Shown: in pieces, positions 15,820 to 23,105 of the stretch
Layout of the letters: each line of letters begins with the position of its first letter
Position numbering within the stretch: position 1 is the stretch's first letter
DNA from: Gammaproteobacteria bacterium
Lineage (GTDB): Bacteria; Pseudomonadota; Gammaproteobacteria; Pseudomonadales; Azotimanducaceae
Direction of reading: 5' to 3'
Assembly (NCBI GenBank): GCA_009839405.1
Contig: VXPR01000589.1
Span: 1-28,666, forward strand
DNA length: 28,666 nt
The notes under the pieces: generated by a model
The model's database searches: none
What the model saw: the letters and a program-made list of their open reading frames with translations, nothing else
Told to the model about the DNA's origin: nothing
Position numbers and translations under genes: made by a program

Positions 15820-17153
15820 TCATCGTCTCCAACTCTCGTCCGGTACATCCAGTCGAAAGAGTTCTCACCCACAGCCTTAGCTGATCCAACGCCGAGAATC
15901 CCCTTTAGCGCTTCGATCTTGCTTTCCTCCCGCCAGTAGTGGATGCCAATTGTCTTCGGTGCGAGCTTTCGTGGCTCCTTGTCCCACTCGAAGCGCTGGT
16001 CTACTGCCCCAAACTCCCCGACATCGGTGAGCACTGTGTCATCCGTCAACGCCTTCAACAACCTCGACCGCTCGCCTCCGTGTTCTGCGACATCGTTGGC
16101 GAGCTCGTTCAAAAACTCGAACACCGACCGCGAGTGTTCAATCATCCGATCGTATGCCTGTTGCCACACCGTCGCGGCGTCGTCCAACCCCGTCTTCGTC
16201 GTGTTCCAAGGCACCTTGCCAGCATCGTCACAGTCAAAGAAAACCACGCCGCGGAACCTCGCATAGTCATTGTGATATTTCGGCAGCCCTCGCGACTCCC
16301 CCGCCGTACCCCACCCCGTAAGTTCCGTCCGGTCCGCGGCTACGATCACCCGTCGGTTGCACACGACATACCACCCTGCCTTCGCCGGGCTCGGATCTGA
16401 CACTCCCACGATCAGCTTTATCGTCACCGGTGCGCCTGAGCCCTCGTCGAACATGAGCGACTCGATGCCCGGGTTGAATTTGCCGCCCGATCGCACGCTG
16501 AGGTCCGCAGCAGACAGCTCCCTGCCGTTGAAGGTCACGCGCAACCCGCGCGCCAGGAACTGCCCTTGGTGCGACCGAATCATCTCAGCCAGTTGGCGGT
16601 CGGTGCGTGGGGACGCGAATCTCGCTGCCACTTCTGAGCGCAGATTCCGCACCTCGATCCTCGTCCCCAACTCATCGGGGCCAAACTCACCAGGCGTCAC
16701 GTCGTCGAAAGAGAATGTCCATCCTTCTTCGTCCGCCAGCCACTCCGCCACATCCACGTGCATCGACCAACGCTCTTTAGGTGTGGTCGAACTGACCTCA
16801 AAGTACCTCCCAAACTTGAACAGAGCTCTCTTCATACCGACGCCGAACTGGCCGATGGAGTGTGGCGTGGCATCAGCGTCGCTAGGTCGACCGAACCGGA
16901 ACGCGTACGTCTCCGCCTTGGCTACATCGAAGCCGCCGCAGTTGTCCTCGATCAGGAACCTCTCCCGGTCAAACTTGACCGTCACAGTCAAACCGGAGTA
17001 CTCGGCGCCTTCCTCGGGCCGGAGCCTTCTCGCCCCGTCAATGCAATTGTCCACGAGGTCCAGAACCGCGTTTTCGACCGGAATATCGCGAACTAGCATC
17101 TCCACAAAGAATGCCTTGGTCGGCAACGCCTTGATTGAATCTCTTGCTGGCAT
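15816..17153 (-). CDS. GHKL-type ATPase (MutL/Hsp90/MORC-like) of the defence operon
   Basis: The 445-residue product has the Bergerat ATP-binding fold at its N-terminus. The N-box ENAVLDLVDNCIDGA is at 27-41. The G1 motif IEDNCGGFD is at 68-76. The G2 lid IGQFGVGMKRALFKFG is at 100-115. Members of this superfamily dimerise on ATP binding and act as clamps around DNA or as chaperones. The middle part looks like a transducer domain, and the C-terminus is unrecognised. ATG 17153 has AAGGA four bases upstream. It follows the 158-residue gene after 43 bases and overlaps the methyltransferase-like gene. ATPase plus methyltransferase-like protein plus nuclease may be a functional sub-module that couples sensing to cutting. 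That is inference from order. Confidence 0.82.
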   Translation of the reverse strand: MPARDSIKALPTKAFFVEMLVRDIPVENAVLDLVDNCIDGARRLRPEEGAEYSGLTVTVKFDRERFLIEDNCGGFDVAKAETYAFRFGRPSDADATPHSIGQFGVGMKRALFKFGRYFEVSSTTPKERWSMHVDVAEWLADEEGWTFSFDDVTPGEFGPDELGTRIEVRNLRSEVAARFASPRTDRQLAEMIRSHQGQFLARGLRVTFNGRELSAADLSVRSGGKFNPGIESLMFDEGSGAPVTIKLIVGVSDPSPAKAGWYVVCNRRVIVAADRTELTGWGTAGESRGLPKYHNDYARFRGVVFFDCDDAGKVPWNTTKTGLDDAATVWQQAYDRMIEHSRSVFEFLNELANDVAEHGGERSRLLKALTDDTVLTDVGEFGAVDQRFEWDKEPRKLAPKTIGIHYWREESKIEALKGILGVGSAKAVGENSFDWMYRTRVGDDE

Positions 17154-17196
17154 GTCCTTGCCTTACTGGTGCGCGCCGTTCCTTCTCGGCATTCCA

Positions 17197-17673
17197 TCAA
17201 CTCCCACTGCCGGGTCCGGCGACCGCGCCATCAACGAAGCCAACGAAATCTCGAATGAACTCCTCCGGCGACGCCGGCGCACTATCTCTGGACTCGGCCA
17301 AATAGTCATACCCTCCGCTCGCATACGCGTTCATGCAGCGCATTCCTTCGTCGGTAAGCTGAGTCTTGGACCCCGGCGTCACTAAGCGCTTGAACACCCC
17401 CCGAACGGCTGCTTTTTCGCTGAGGTCCATGCCGCTCAGCCGGACCTCCGCCGTGACCAGCAGTCCGATCAGTAGGTTTTGGGCCGGTTGGTAGTCCTGG
17501 ATGAACTCGTCGATGATCTCCCGCGCCCCGAAGGCGGACGGGTCGCTCGTCCGTCCGCTCGCGAGTCCGGCCACCAAGCAAAAGTAGTACAGGTCGAACT
17601 TAGTCTTCGCGGGCTCCTTCCCGTCCAGCTCCTTGAACCAGCGTTCGGCGTCCTCACGAAGCCTGAACGGCAT
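17197..17673 (-). CDS. 158-residue protein next to the SMC-like ATPase (possible DndE-like partner)
   Basis: The start is ATG 17673, inside the last codons of the ATPase gene (20-base overlap), so translation is coupled. The N-terminus PFRLREDAERWF followed by a helical segment ending LVAGLASGR loosely resembles the start of DndE in this same window (PHRLRISERATG, then FAFLLSARD). The central part is helical (AQNLLIGLLVTAEVRL) and the C-terminus is acidic and Gly-rich. The likeness to DndE is by eye and weak. The position directly after an SMC/DndD-like ATPase mirrors dndD-dndE on the other strand and is the main support. If it is not DndE-like, it is an unknown small partner of the ATPase. 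Confidence 0.6.
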   Translation of the reverse strand: MPFRLREDAERWFKELDGKEPAKTKFDLYYFCLVAGLASGRTSDPSAFGAREIIDEFIQDYQPAQNLLIGLLVTAEVRLSGMDLSEKAAVRGVFKRLVTPGSKTQLTDEGMRCMNAYASGGYDYLAESRDSAPASPEEFIRDFVGFVDGAVAGPGSGS

Positions 17674-19654
17674 TTTCTTCCTCCTCCTCGATATCGAAGC
17701 CGAGGAAGTATCCCCGGTCCTCAACCAGTACTGCGTTGTCCGTTTCCGTGTACCCGCTTTGCGGCAGGGCATCCATCATACGTCGAGTACCGGGCGTCTT
17801 CCTGAACAGCGTGAGGTAAGCGATCTCGTCGACCGTGGACTCGAGAGCGTCGACGAAGCCTTCCCGCTCTGTGTTGATGGTGAAGCCGAGGAACTGGCTG
17901 CACAACGTAGGCAGCAGCTGCCCGATCCGTCGCCGCACCCCTTTGTCGATAGGGCCGGCGGGACTGTCCACCACGAGCGGGAAGTCGTTCTGCCCCCGGT
18001 TCAATACGCTCATCAGGAACGTATAGCCGATCGCGAGCGTCTGCCCTGCGCTCGCCCCGCGTTGACCTCGAAGACGGATCGAGCGATCAATCCTGTCGAT
18101 CGTCAGCGGGTCGTTCTCGAGGATCACCGACAGGCGGCTGTTGCACTCCTCCAGCAGCTCCGCCTTGATCGTCGTCCGCGCTCGTTCCGTCGCGTCGTCC
18201 AGAAGCGAAGCAATTAACTGGGTCTGACTGCGCAGCCGAACCGTACCCTCGATCTGCGCGATCCGGTCGTTCAGCTTGCCAATCTCCCGGCGAATGACAC
18301 GCAGGCGCTTGGATCTCTCGGCGTTCGGGTCACCGACGCCGAGGCCCTCGATTTCATCCACCAATCGCTGACATTCCTTAGCCCGCTCCTCTTTCGAGGC
18401 AACTTCGGCCTGCCAGGCCTCTAGTTCCTTGTCGCCCGCCTCGATTAGGCGATCCATGAGCACGCGGACGCGCTGGCCCGCCAGCCATTCCCGGCGTACG
18501 GCCTCGGTGAGTTCCTTCCGCAGGCGTACAACCCGTTCGTATCCTGCGTCCTCTTTCGCATCCCCCGGATCTTCCGTGTAGCGAGAGATGTCCTGCTTCA
18601 GCGCGTTGATGACTCCCGAGTCGTCCGCATCGAGGTACCGTTCTGCTCTCGCCCGAATCTCCTCACTGGCCGCCTCGTCCATCGGCCTGCCGCAGATGCA
18701 GTCTTCCTCCTCCACGAGCTCCTCGAAGAACTGTGCCGACGTGTTCTCCGGCAGTCGCACACGGTCTAGATTGTCCCGAAGTTCCTTCAGCCGACCGGCC
18801 AGTTCGGGGTGAATCGCGTGCGGTAGGCGTAGCGCGGTCATCAGCTTCGCCCGTCTTTCCGCCACATCGCTCTGCGCGGCTCCCCGCTCCGACTCGGCCT
18901 CGTCACGCTGACCCCTTGTCTCGGCCACGTTATCGATTCTCTGCCTTATCTTTTCGCGAAGCTCGCCCACGGCCTTGCTCAACGCCCCGATCTCCGCCTT
19001 CGCCCCGTCCAGTTCGTCCGCGACCCTGGCTTCCCGCGCCACCAGCCGGTCGCGTTTGTCTCGCAACCTCCCCAAGCCCGCTTCTGTCCGTGTCGTATCC
19101 GCCCTCGACTCGGTTTCCCAGTAGTCGCGTGCAAACGATGCCGCGTCCTTCAGTAAGTAGACTTGGCAAAGCGCGTCCACGACCTGGTCGGCCTCTGTTT
19201 GCCCACCGTCGAGCAGCCGTCCGGCGAACTCGCCGTCGAAGATGAACAGTCTTAGGAACTCCGGCCTGAAAAAGCGATCCATTGACGGTGGAACGCGATA
19301 CACCGGCACGATGCCACCGCTTCCCGGACTGGTCGACCGATAGCTCGCCTGACCCGTGCTGTAGTCAAGAAGTAGCTCGATCGCCAACGGCTTGCCGTCC
19401 GCCAACAGATTCGCCTTGAATCGTCCCGCGGCGCCTTCGCGTCCCCTGCGGTACGCACGCACCTGCTCGGGTCGCCACTTCTGGGCCGAACCGCTCAGCG
19501 CCGCGTTCAGGAGTTCGAGCGTAGTGGTCTTGCCCGTGCCGTTCGGCATCTGTACCAGTGACACCCGGGGTACACGTCCGTCGCGGCGAAGATCCACGGA
19601 GACATCTGGGCACCGAAGCCCTTCGCTCTCCCATCCTGCGATCTCAATCCGCAT
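17654..19654 (-). CDS. SMC/Rad50-type ATPase, DndD-like
   Basis: This is a 666-residue ABC-type ATPase with a long coiled coil. Walker A PNGTGKTT is at 37-44. The FIFDGE motif at 137-142 corresponds to FFFDGE in DndD. Coiled-coil segments run about 185-300 and 340-450 and are separated by CICGRP (C319, C321), a half zinc-hook-like motif. The C-terminal half has the signature ASAGQTLAIGY and a Walker B PLVVDSPAGPID. ATG 19654 is preferred because GGAGG lies six bases upstream; the open frame starts at 19672. It overlaps the small gene before it and the 158-residue gene after it. Such ATPases in defence operons usually bind DNA ends or drive nuclease partners. It is paralogous in design to DndD, which lies on the opposite strand. 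Confidence 0.85.
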   Translation of the reverse strand: MRIEIAGWESEGLRCPDVSVDLRRDGRVPRVSLVQMPNGTGKTTTLELLNAALSGSAQKWRPEQVRAYRRGREGAAGRFKANLLADGKPLAIELLLDYSTGQASYRSTSPGSGGIVPVYRVPPSMDRFFRPEFLRLFIFDGEFAGRLLDGGQTEADQVVDALCQVYLLKDAASFARDYWETESRADTTRTEAGLGRLRDKRDRLVAREARVADELDGAKAEIGALSKAVGELREKIRQRIDNVAETRGQRDEAESERGAAQSDVAERRAKLMTALRLPHAIHPELAGRLKELRDNLDRVRLPENTSAQFFEELVEEEDCICGRPMDEAASEEIRARAERYLDADDSGVINALKQDISRYTEDPGDAKEDAGYERVVRLRKELTEAVRREWLAGQRVRVLMDRLIEAGDKELEAWQAEVASKEERAKECQRLVDEIEGLGVGDPNAERSKRLRVIRREIGKLNDRIAQIEGTVRLRSQTQLIASLLDDATERARTTIKAELLEECNSRLSVILENDPLTIDRIDRSIRLRGQRGASAGQTLAIGYTFLMSVLNRGQNDFPLVVDSPAGPIDKGVRRRIGQLLPTLCSQFLGFTINTEREGFVDALESTVDEIAYLTLFRKTPGTRRMMDALPQSGYTETDNAVLVEDRGYFLGFDIEEEEENAVQAS

Positions 19655-19835
19655 CCTCGTCCTCCAGATCAAGCACTTCGAACACGGCCGTCAGGAACCT
19701 CGCCTCATCCTCCTCCACCGGCGAGCCTTGGGCCATCCGCCTCAGCCAGGCCGTCAGTCGTCGGGCAACGGTCTCCGGCTGCCCGGCCTCTTTTATTGTT
19801 TCCGCCAATGACTCCTCAAGCGCCGGGTCAAGCAT
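19644..19835 (-). CDS. 63-residue acidic protein between helicase and ATPase genes
   Basis: This small frame starts at ATG 19835, eight bases inside the helicase gene, and its stop lies inside the ATPase gene, so it is embedded in a chain of overlapping genes. The product is helical and acidic, ending DLEDEDAD, with no cysteines and no membrane span. The overlaps on both sides, and the ribosome site of the next gene lying within its last codons, argue that it is translated. It could be a small subunit or regulator of the helicase or ATPase. The family is not recognised. Confidence 0.62.
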   Translation of the reverse strand: MLDPALEESLAETIKEAGQPETVARRLTAWLRRMAQGSPVEEDEARFLTAVFEVLDLEDEDAD

Positions 19836-21792
19836 TTTCTGTTCTCCTCACTCTCGACAGGGACGTCAGCCAGTCCCGCCTCTCTTCGTCAGCGCTCGGA
19901 ATCTCACCGTCGCCCGCGCTCGGGCCGTTGTCCCGAACGAAGTCCACGACCAAGGCCCGCTTGCCTGGTCTGTCTGGGTCAACTCGCAGACAGCGCCCGA
20001 TCCGTTGGATGGTCTCAAGCTTCGACCGCGCCGATGCGAACAGAACCACCGTTCGGAGCGAGCGCAGATCGATGCCCTGAGAGATCCTGTGACACGTGAT
20101 CAGGCAGTCGATCTCCTTGCGCGCGAACTGTTCCAGATGCTCACGGTCGTCTTCCGCGTAGTACGTGCGGTACTTCGTGGTGTGTTCGTGCAAGCTTTCC
20201 AGCAGCCCGTCTCCGTACTCCTTCGTCTCGACGAAGATGATGCAGTCGCGGAGCAGCTCAGCGTGTTCCTCCAGATATTCGGTGAACACCTGCGGCTTCA
20301 TCTCCGCCGTCTTGTAGACCTTCGCCAGTTCGTTCCAGAACTCCTCGTTCGACATCGGATCCCCTTCCCGCTTACGGGCCGCGCGACGCGCGTACACCCC
20401 AGTAATCCGTTTGCGGTCTCCGTCTGTCAACTCGTAAGGGAGCGGTACGTAGTCAAACTCGCTCAGAACCCCACGGGCGATCGCCGCCTCTAGAGGGAAC
20501 TCATAGATTGTTGGCCCGATCTCTTCGAGGATGAAGCGGTTGCCGTCCTCGTCGTAACTACGCTCGGGTGTCGCGCTCAGCCCCAGACGCCAGCGGAATG
20601 GTAGGTGTTTCCCTTTGAGAGAGGTGACAAGGGATGGCACACCAAGGCCGTGAACCTCGTCGTGCACCACGAGCATCCCCCCCATCGCCGCTTGTGGGAT
20701 GCGCCGGAGCGCCTTCGGGAGTTGAGACCGGGAGATCACGAGAATCCCTCCCTCTGGACCCAGTGCAAACTCGCCCACTTCCCTGTGCCGCTCGTACTGC
20801 CGGTAGACCAGCCACGGTCGTTGCGACCGCAGCGTCCAGTCGTCCAGTTCCCCGGCCCATTGGTCCAGCAGGTCCGTGCCGTCCGTTGCTACGACTGCGC
20901 CTTGCAGTTCCCTCGACTCGATCAGCCGTTGGAGAATCTTCAACGTCGTCCGGGTCTTGCCGGTTCCGGTCGCCATCTCCAGCACTCCGGACCGCTTCTC
21001 GAGGAACGCCTTGACCGCTTCTTCCTGGTGCCGCCAGCGTCTGTCCTCCGATCCTCCTGTCGGTTGCGAAACGCGGCTGCGCGGCAGTTTCCGGGGTGCC
21101 CTTGCGCGCAGCCTCGCGACCGTCTCGGCGCTGGGCCGCTCGACATCAAGACCTTCGGCATCGTTCTCCCAGGCCTCGTCGAACTGGGCGGCCTTGGTCC
21201 TGACGCGCTCGGCATCCCCGGCGACCCAACTTCGGTACACGTCGATCGACTCGTAATTCAGCCGGTGCCCGCCCAATGTCTCGTTCGCGGAGCCCGTGAA
21301 CGCCACCCGGGCTTCGTCCGCGAAGTCGAACACCCCCATTTTCTCGTGAAAGATGCCGGGCGCCTCGATGTGTTTCGGGAACGCGAACCGGATGTCTAGA
21401 CGCCCGTTTGCGACGAGCCACGCGAAAACGCGGGCCCTGGTGCCGTCGTCCGCAGGGTTTTCCGCTAGGACCACAATCTCCTCGAGCATCCGGTCGACTA
21501 CCATCCGCCGATACTCGGCACGCCTCTCTTCCGCGACGAGTTCCTGAAGCACCGCCTTGTCCTGCGAGTTCAGTTCCGGCGCGGCAATCAGCAGGACTTG
21601 CACGTCGTCACCCCGCACAAGCCGGGGAAGCGCATCCATCCATGTCAGCAAGGCTGTGCTGGAGAAATAGCCCGCCGCCCGCCGGTAGAGCACGGCCTCC
21701 TGTACGCACGGCCCGAAGAATTCGCCTGCTAGGTCGTCCACGCCGGTCCGGTAGTGCGACTTCAGCGCCGAGAGACTCGCAGGAGCGGCCAC
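19828..21792 (-). CDS. PLD-nuclease / superfamily 2 helicase fusion, phosphorothioation-linked restriction type
   Basis: From GTG 21792 the product has 654 residues. The N-terminal part resembles phospholipase-D nucleases: YRRAAGYFSS at 36-45, FHEKMGVFDF at 148-157 with H149 and K151, and GSANETLGG at 167-175. An SF2 helicase follows, with Walker A MATGTGKT at 273-280, the DEVH box at 378-381, SATPE at 406-410 and motif VI QRIGRCLR near 600. It should translocate on or unwind DNA and possibly cut it. The fusion resembles helicases that NCBI labels phosphorothioation system restriction enzymes; this is from memory, not a search. The frame is open to TTG 21969, with another TTG at 21837, so the start is uncertain. 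It is the first gene of the seven-gene operon. Confidence 0.82.
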   Translation of the reverse strand: MAAPASLSALKSHYRTGVDDLAGEFFGPCVQEAVLYRRAAGYFSSTALLTWMDALPRLVRGDDVQVLLIAAPELNSQDKAVLQELVAEERRAEYRRMVVDRMLEEIVVLAENPADDGTRARVFAWLVANGRLDIRFAFPKHIEAPGIFHEKMGVFDFADEARVAFTGSANETLGGHRLNYESIDVYRSWVAGDAERVRTKAAQFDEAWENDAEGLDVERPSAETVARLRARAPRKLPRSRVSQPTGGSEDRRWRHQEEAVKAFLEKRSGVLEMATGTGKTRTTLKILQRLIESRELQGAVVATDGTDLLDQWAGELDDWTLRSQRPWLVYRQYERHREVGEFALGPEGGILVISRSQLPKALRRIPQAAMGGMLVVHDEVHGLGVPSLVTSLKGKHLPFRWRLGLSATPERSYDEDGNRFILEEIGPTIYEFPLEAAIARGVLSEFDYVPLPYELTDGDRKRITGVYARRAARKREGDPMSNEEFWNELAKVYKTAEMKPQVFTEYLEEHAELLRDCIIFVETKEYGDGLLESLHEHTTKYRTYYAEDDREHLEQFARKEIDCLITCHRISQGIDLRSLRTVVLFASARSKLETIQRIGRCLRVDPDRPGKRALVVDFVRDNGPSAGDGEIPSADEERRDWLTSLSRVRRTENA

Positions 21793-21958
21793 GCCCCCGC
21801 CTGCAATCGCTGACTCGCCTACCGTCTGCGTTGTCAACCGTTCCCCCGCTGACAGACCAGCGACGCACCTTACACGCTGCCTGGGCGTTTGCCTATCCTG
21901 GCCCCCCAGCCGGCTGACGCTACTACCGCCAGTGTTGACAACCCAGGACGTGAAAATA

Positions 21959-21987
21959 TTGACATACAAGCCGTCGGACGCTATTTT
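21959..21987 (+). promoter_or_regulatory. Sigma-70-like promoter of the dnd operon
   Basis: TTGACA (21959-21964) and TATTTT (21982-21987) are separated by exactly 17 bases. Transcription would start near 21994 and give a leader of about 20 bases before the dndB ATG at 22014. The A+T-rich tract stands out from the surrounding GC-rich DNA. Confidence 0.65.
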
Positions 21988-21998
21988 CTTCCGAAAAT
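21983..21998. promoter_or_regulatory. Candidate operator: inverted repeat over the dnd -10 region
   Basis: ATTTTC (21983-21988) and GAAAAT (21993-21998) form a perfect 6-bp inverted repeat with a TTCC centre that covers the -10 box and the expected start of transcription. A protein bound here would block the promoter. DndB is reported to repress dnd genes in other bacteria and is the obvious candidate, but that link is inference. Confidence 0.45.
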
Positions 21999-22013
21999 CA
22001 CTTCCAATGGCGC

Positions 22014-23105
22014 ATGGACGGCTTCAACCACACCTTCCCTGCCTTGAGGGGCGCTCAGGCCGGTGCCGAGTTTTACGTGGCGATGTGCCCGATGCGCCTG
22101 CTCCCCAAGCTCTTCGTCTTCGACGACGACGAAGTTCCTCCCGAACTTCGTGCGCAGCGGACGCTCAACCGCCACCGCGTGCCCGAGATTGCCAGATACC
22201 TAGTACAGAACCGGACCAGCTACGTCGTCTCGGCCCTGACAGCCTCGGTCGACCAGTCCGTCGCTTTCACGCCTGTGGGCAGCGGGAACGGACGGGAGAC
22301 GATCGGCACATTGGAGCTCCCCATGGACGCTCGCCTTCTCATCAATGATGGCCAGCATCGCCGCGCAGCCGTTGAAGAGGCCTTGACAGAGTGCCCGGAA
22401 CTACGGGACGACCACGTTCCGGTCATATTCTTCGTCGACCAGGGCCTCAAGCGCAGCCAGCAAATGTTCGCCGACCTTAACAAGCACGCCATCCGCCCCA
22501 GCGACTCCCTGAGCACGCTCTACGACCGGCGCGACCCCAGTTCGGAACTCGCGCGCTACCTCGCGTTCACTGTCGATGGTTTCAAGGGCATGACCGAGAT
22601 GGAGCGGTCGAGCCTCTCGAACCGGAGCACGAAGCTCTTCACCCTCAGCAGCATCAAGTCGGCCACCCGCGCACTGCTGCGCAAGGGCCGCAAGGACACC
22701 ATCACACCGGACGAGCGCGATTTTGCGGTGGCGTTTTGGTCAGCCGTTTGCGACGCTATGCCGGACTGGCGTCTCGCCCGAGAGCGCAAGGTGGCCCCCG
22801 GAGACCTCCGGCGTGACTCCATCCACGCACATGGCGTCGCCTTGTCCGCTATCGGCACCGCCGGCGCCGATCTCGTCGCCGCCCATCCTAGGGTTTGGCG
22901 CGCCCGGCTCCGCCGGCTCGCGGGCATCGACTGGTCGCGCGGCAACCAGGAGCTTTGGGAGGGTCGGGCTATGCAGCATGGGAGGATCAGCAAGGCCAAG
23001 ACCAACATCCGGCGCACCGCCATCCTGCTCAAGACCTGCATGGAGCTCGATCTCACCGCCGAAGAACAGGCCCTCGAACGGGACATGGACGCCGACGGTG
23101 GCTGA
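22014..23105 (+). CDS. dndB: DndB, regulator of DNA phosphorothioation
   Basis: The 363-residue DndB-family protein carries the diagnostic DGQHRRAA motif (about 112-119) and the family segments QMFADLNKHAIRPS and LNRHRVPEIARYL. DndB is not needed for sulfur insertion itself. In other bacteria it binds the dnd promoter and limits modification, and related DGQHR proteins are nucleotide-binding. ATG 22014 is the first start downstream of the promoter at 21959-21987 and has no strong ribosome site. The end overlaps dndC by eight bases. It leads a dndBCDE operon without dndA, which is common; the sulfur is then supplied by a housekeeping cysteine desulfurase or by dndA elsewhere. Confidence 0.93.
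   Translation: MDGFNHTFPALRGAQAGAEFYVAMCPMRLLPKLFVFDDDEVPPELRAQRTLNRHRVPEIARYLVQNRTSYVVSALTASVDQSVAFTPVGSGNGRETIGTLELPMDARLLINDGQHRRAAVEEALTECPELRDDHVPVIFFVDQGLKRSQQMFADLNKHAIRPSDSLSTLYDRRDPSSELARYLAFTVDGFKGMTEMERSSLSNRSTKLFTLSSIKSATRALLRKGRKDTITPDERDFAVAFWSAVCDAMPDWRLARERKVAPGDLRRDSIHAHGVALSAIGTAGADLVAAHPRVWRARLRRLAGIDWSRGNQELWEGRAMQHGRISKAKTNIRRTAILLKTCMELDLTAEEQALERDMDADGG

Noticed and set aside
16357..17385. 342-codon plus-strand frame
   Set aside because: Opposite the GHKL ATPase, whose motifs are complete.
21793..21969. Helicase start at TTG 21969
   Set aside because: The first ~60 residues from that start are low in family-like features, and the start would lie inside the dndB promoter; GTG 21792 is preferred, though not proven.
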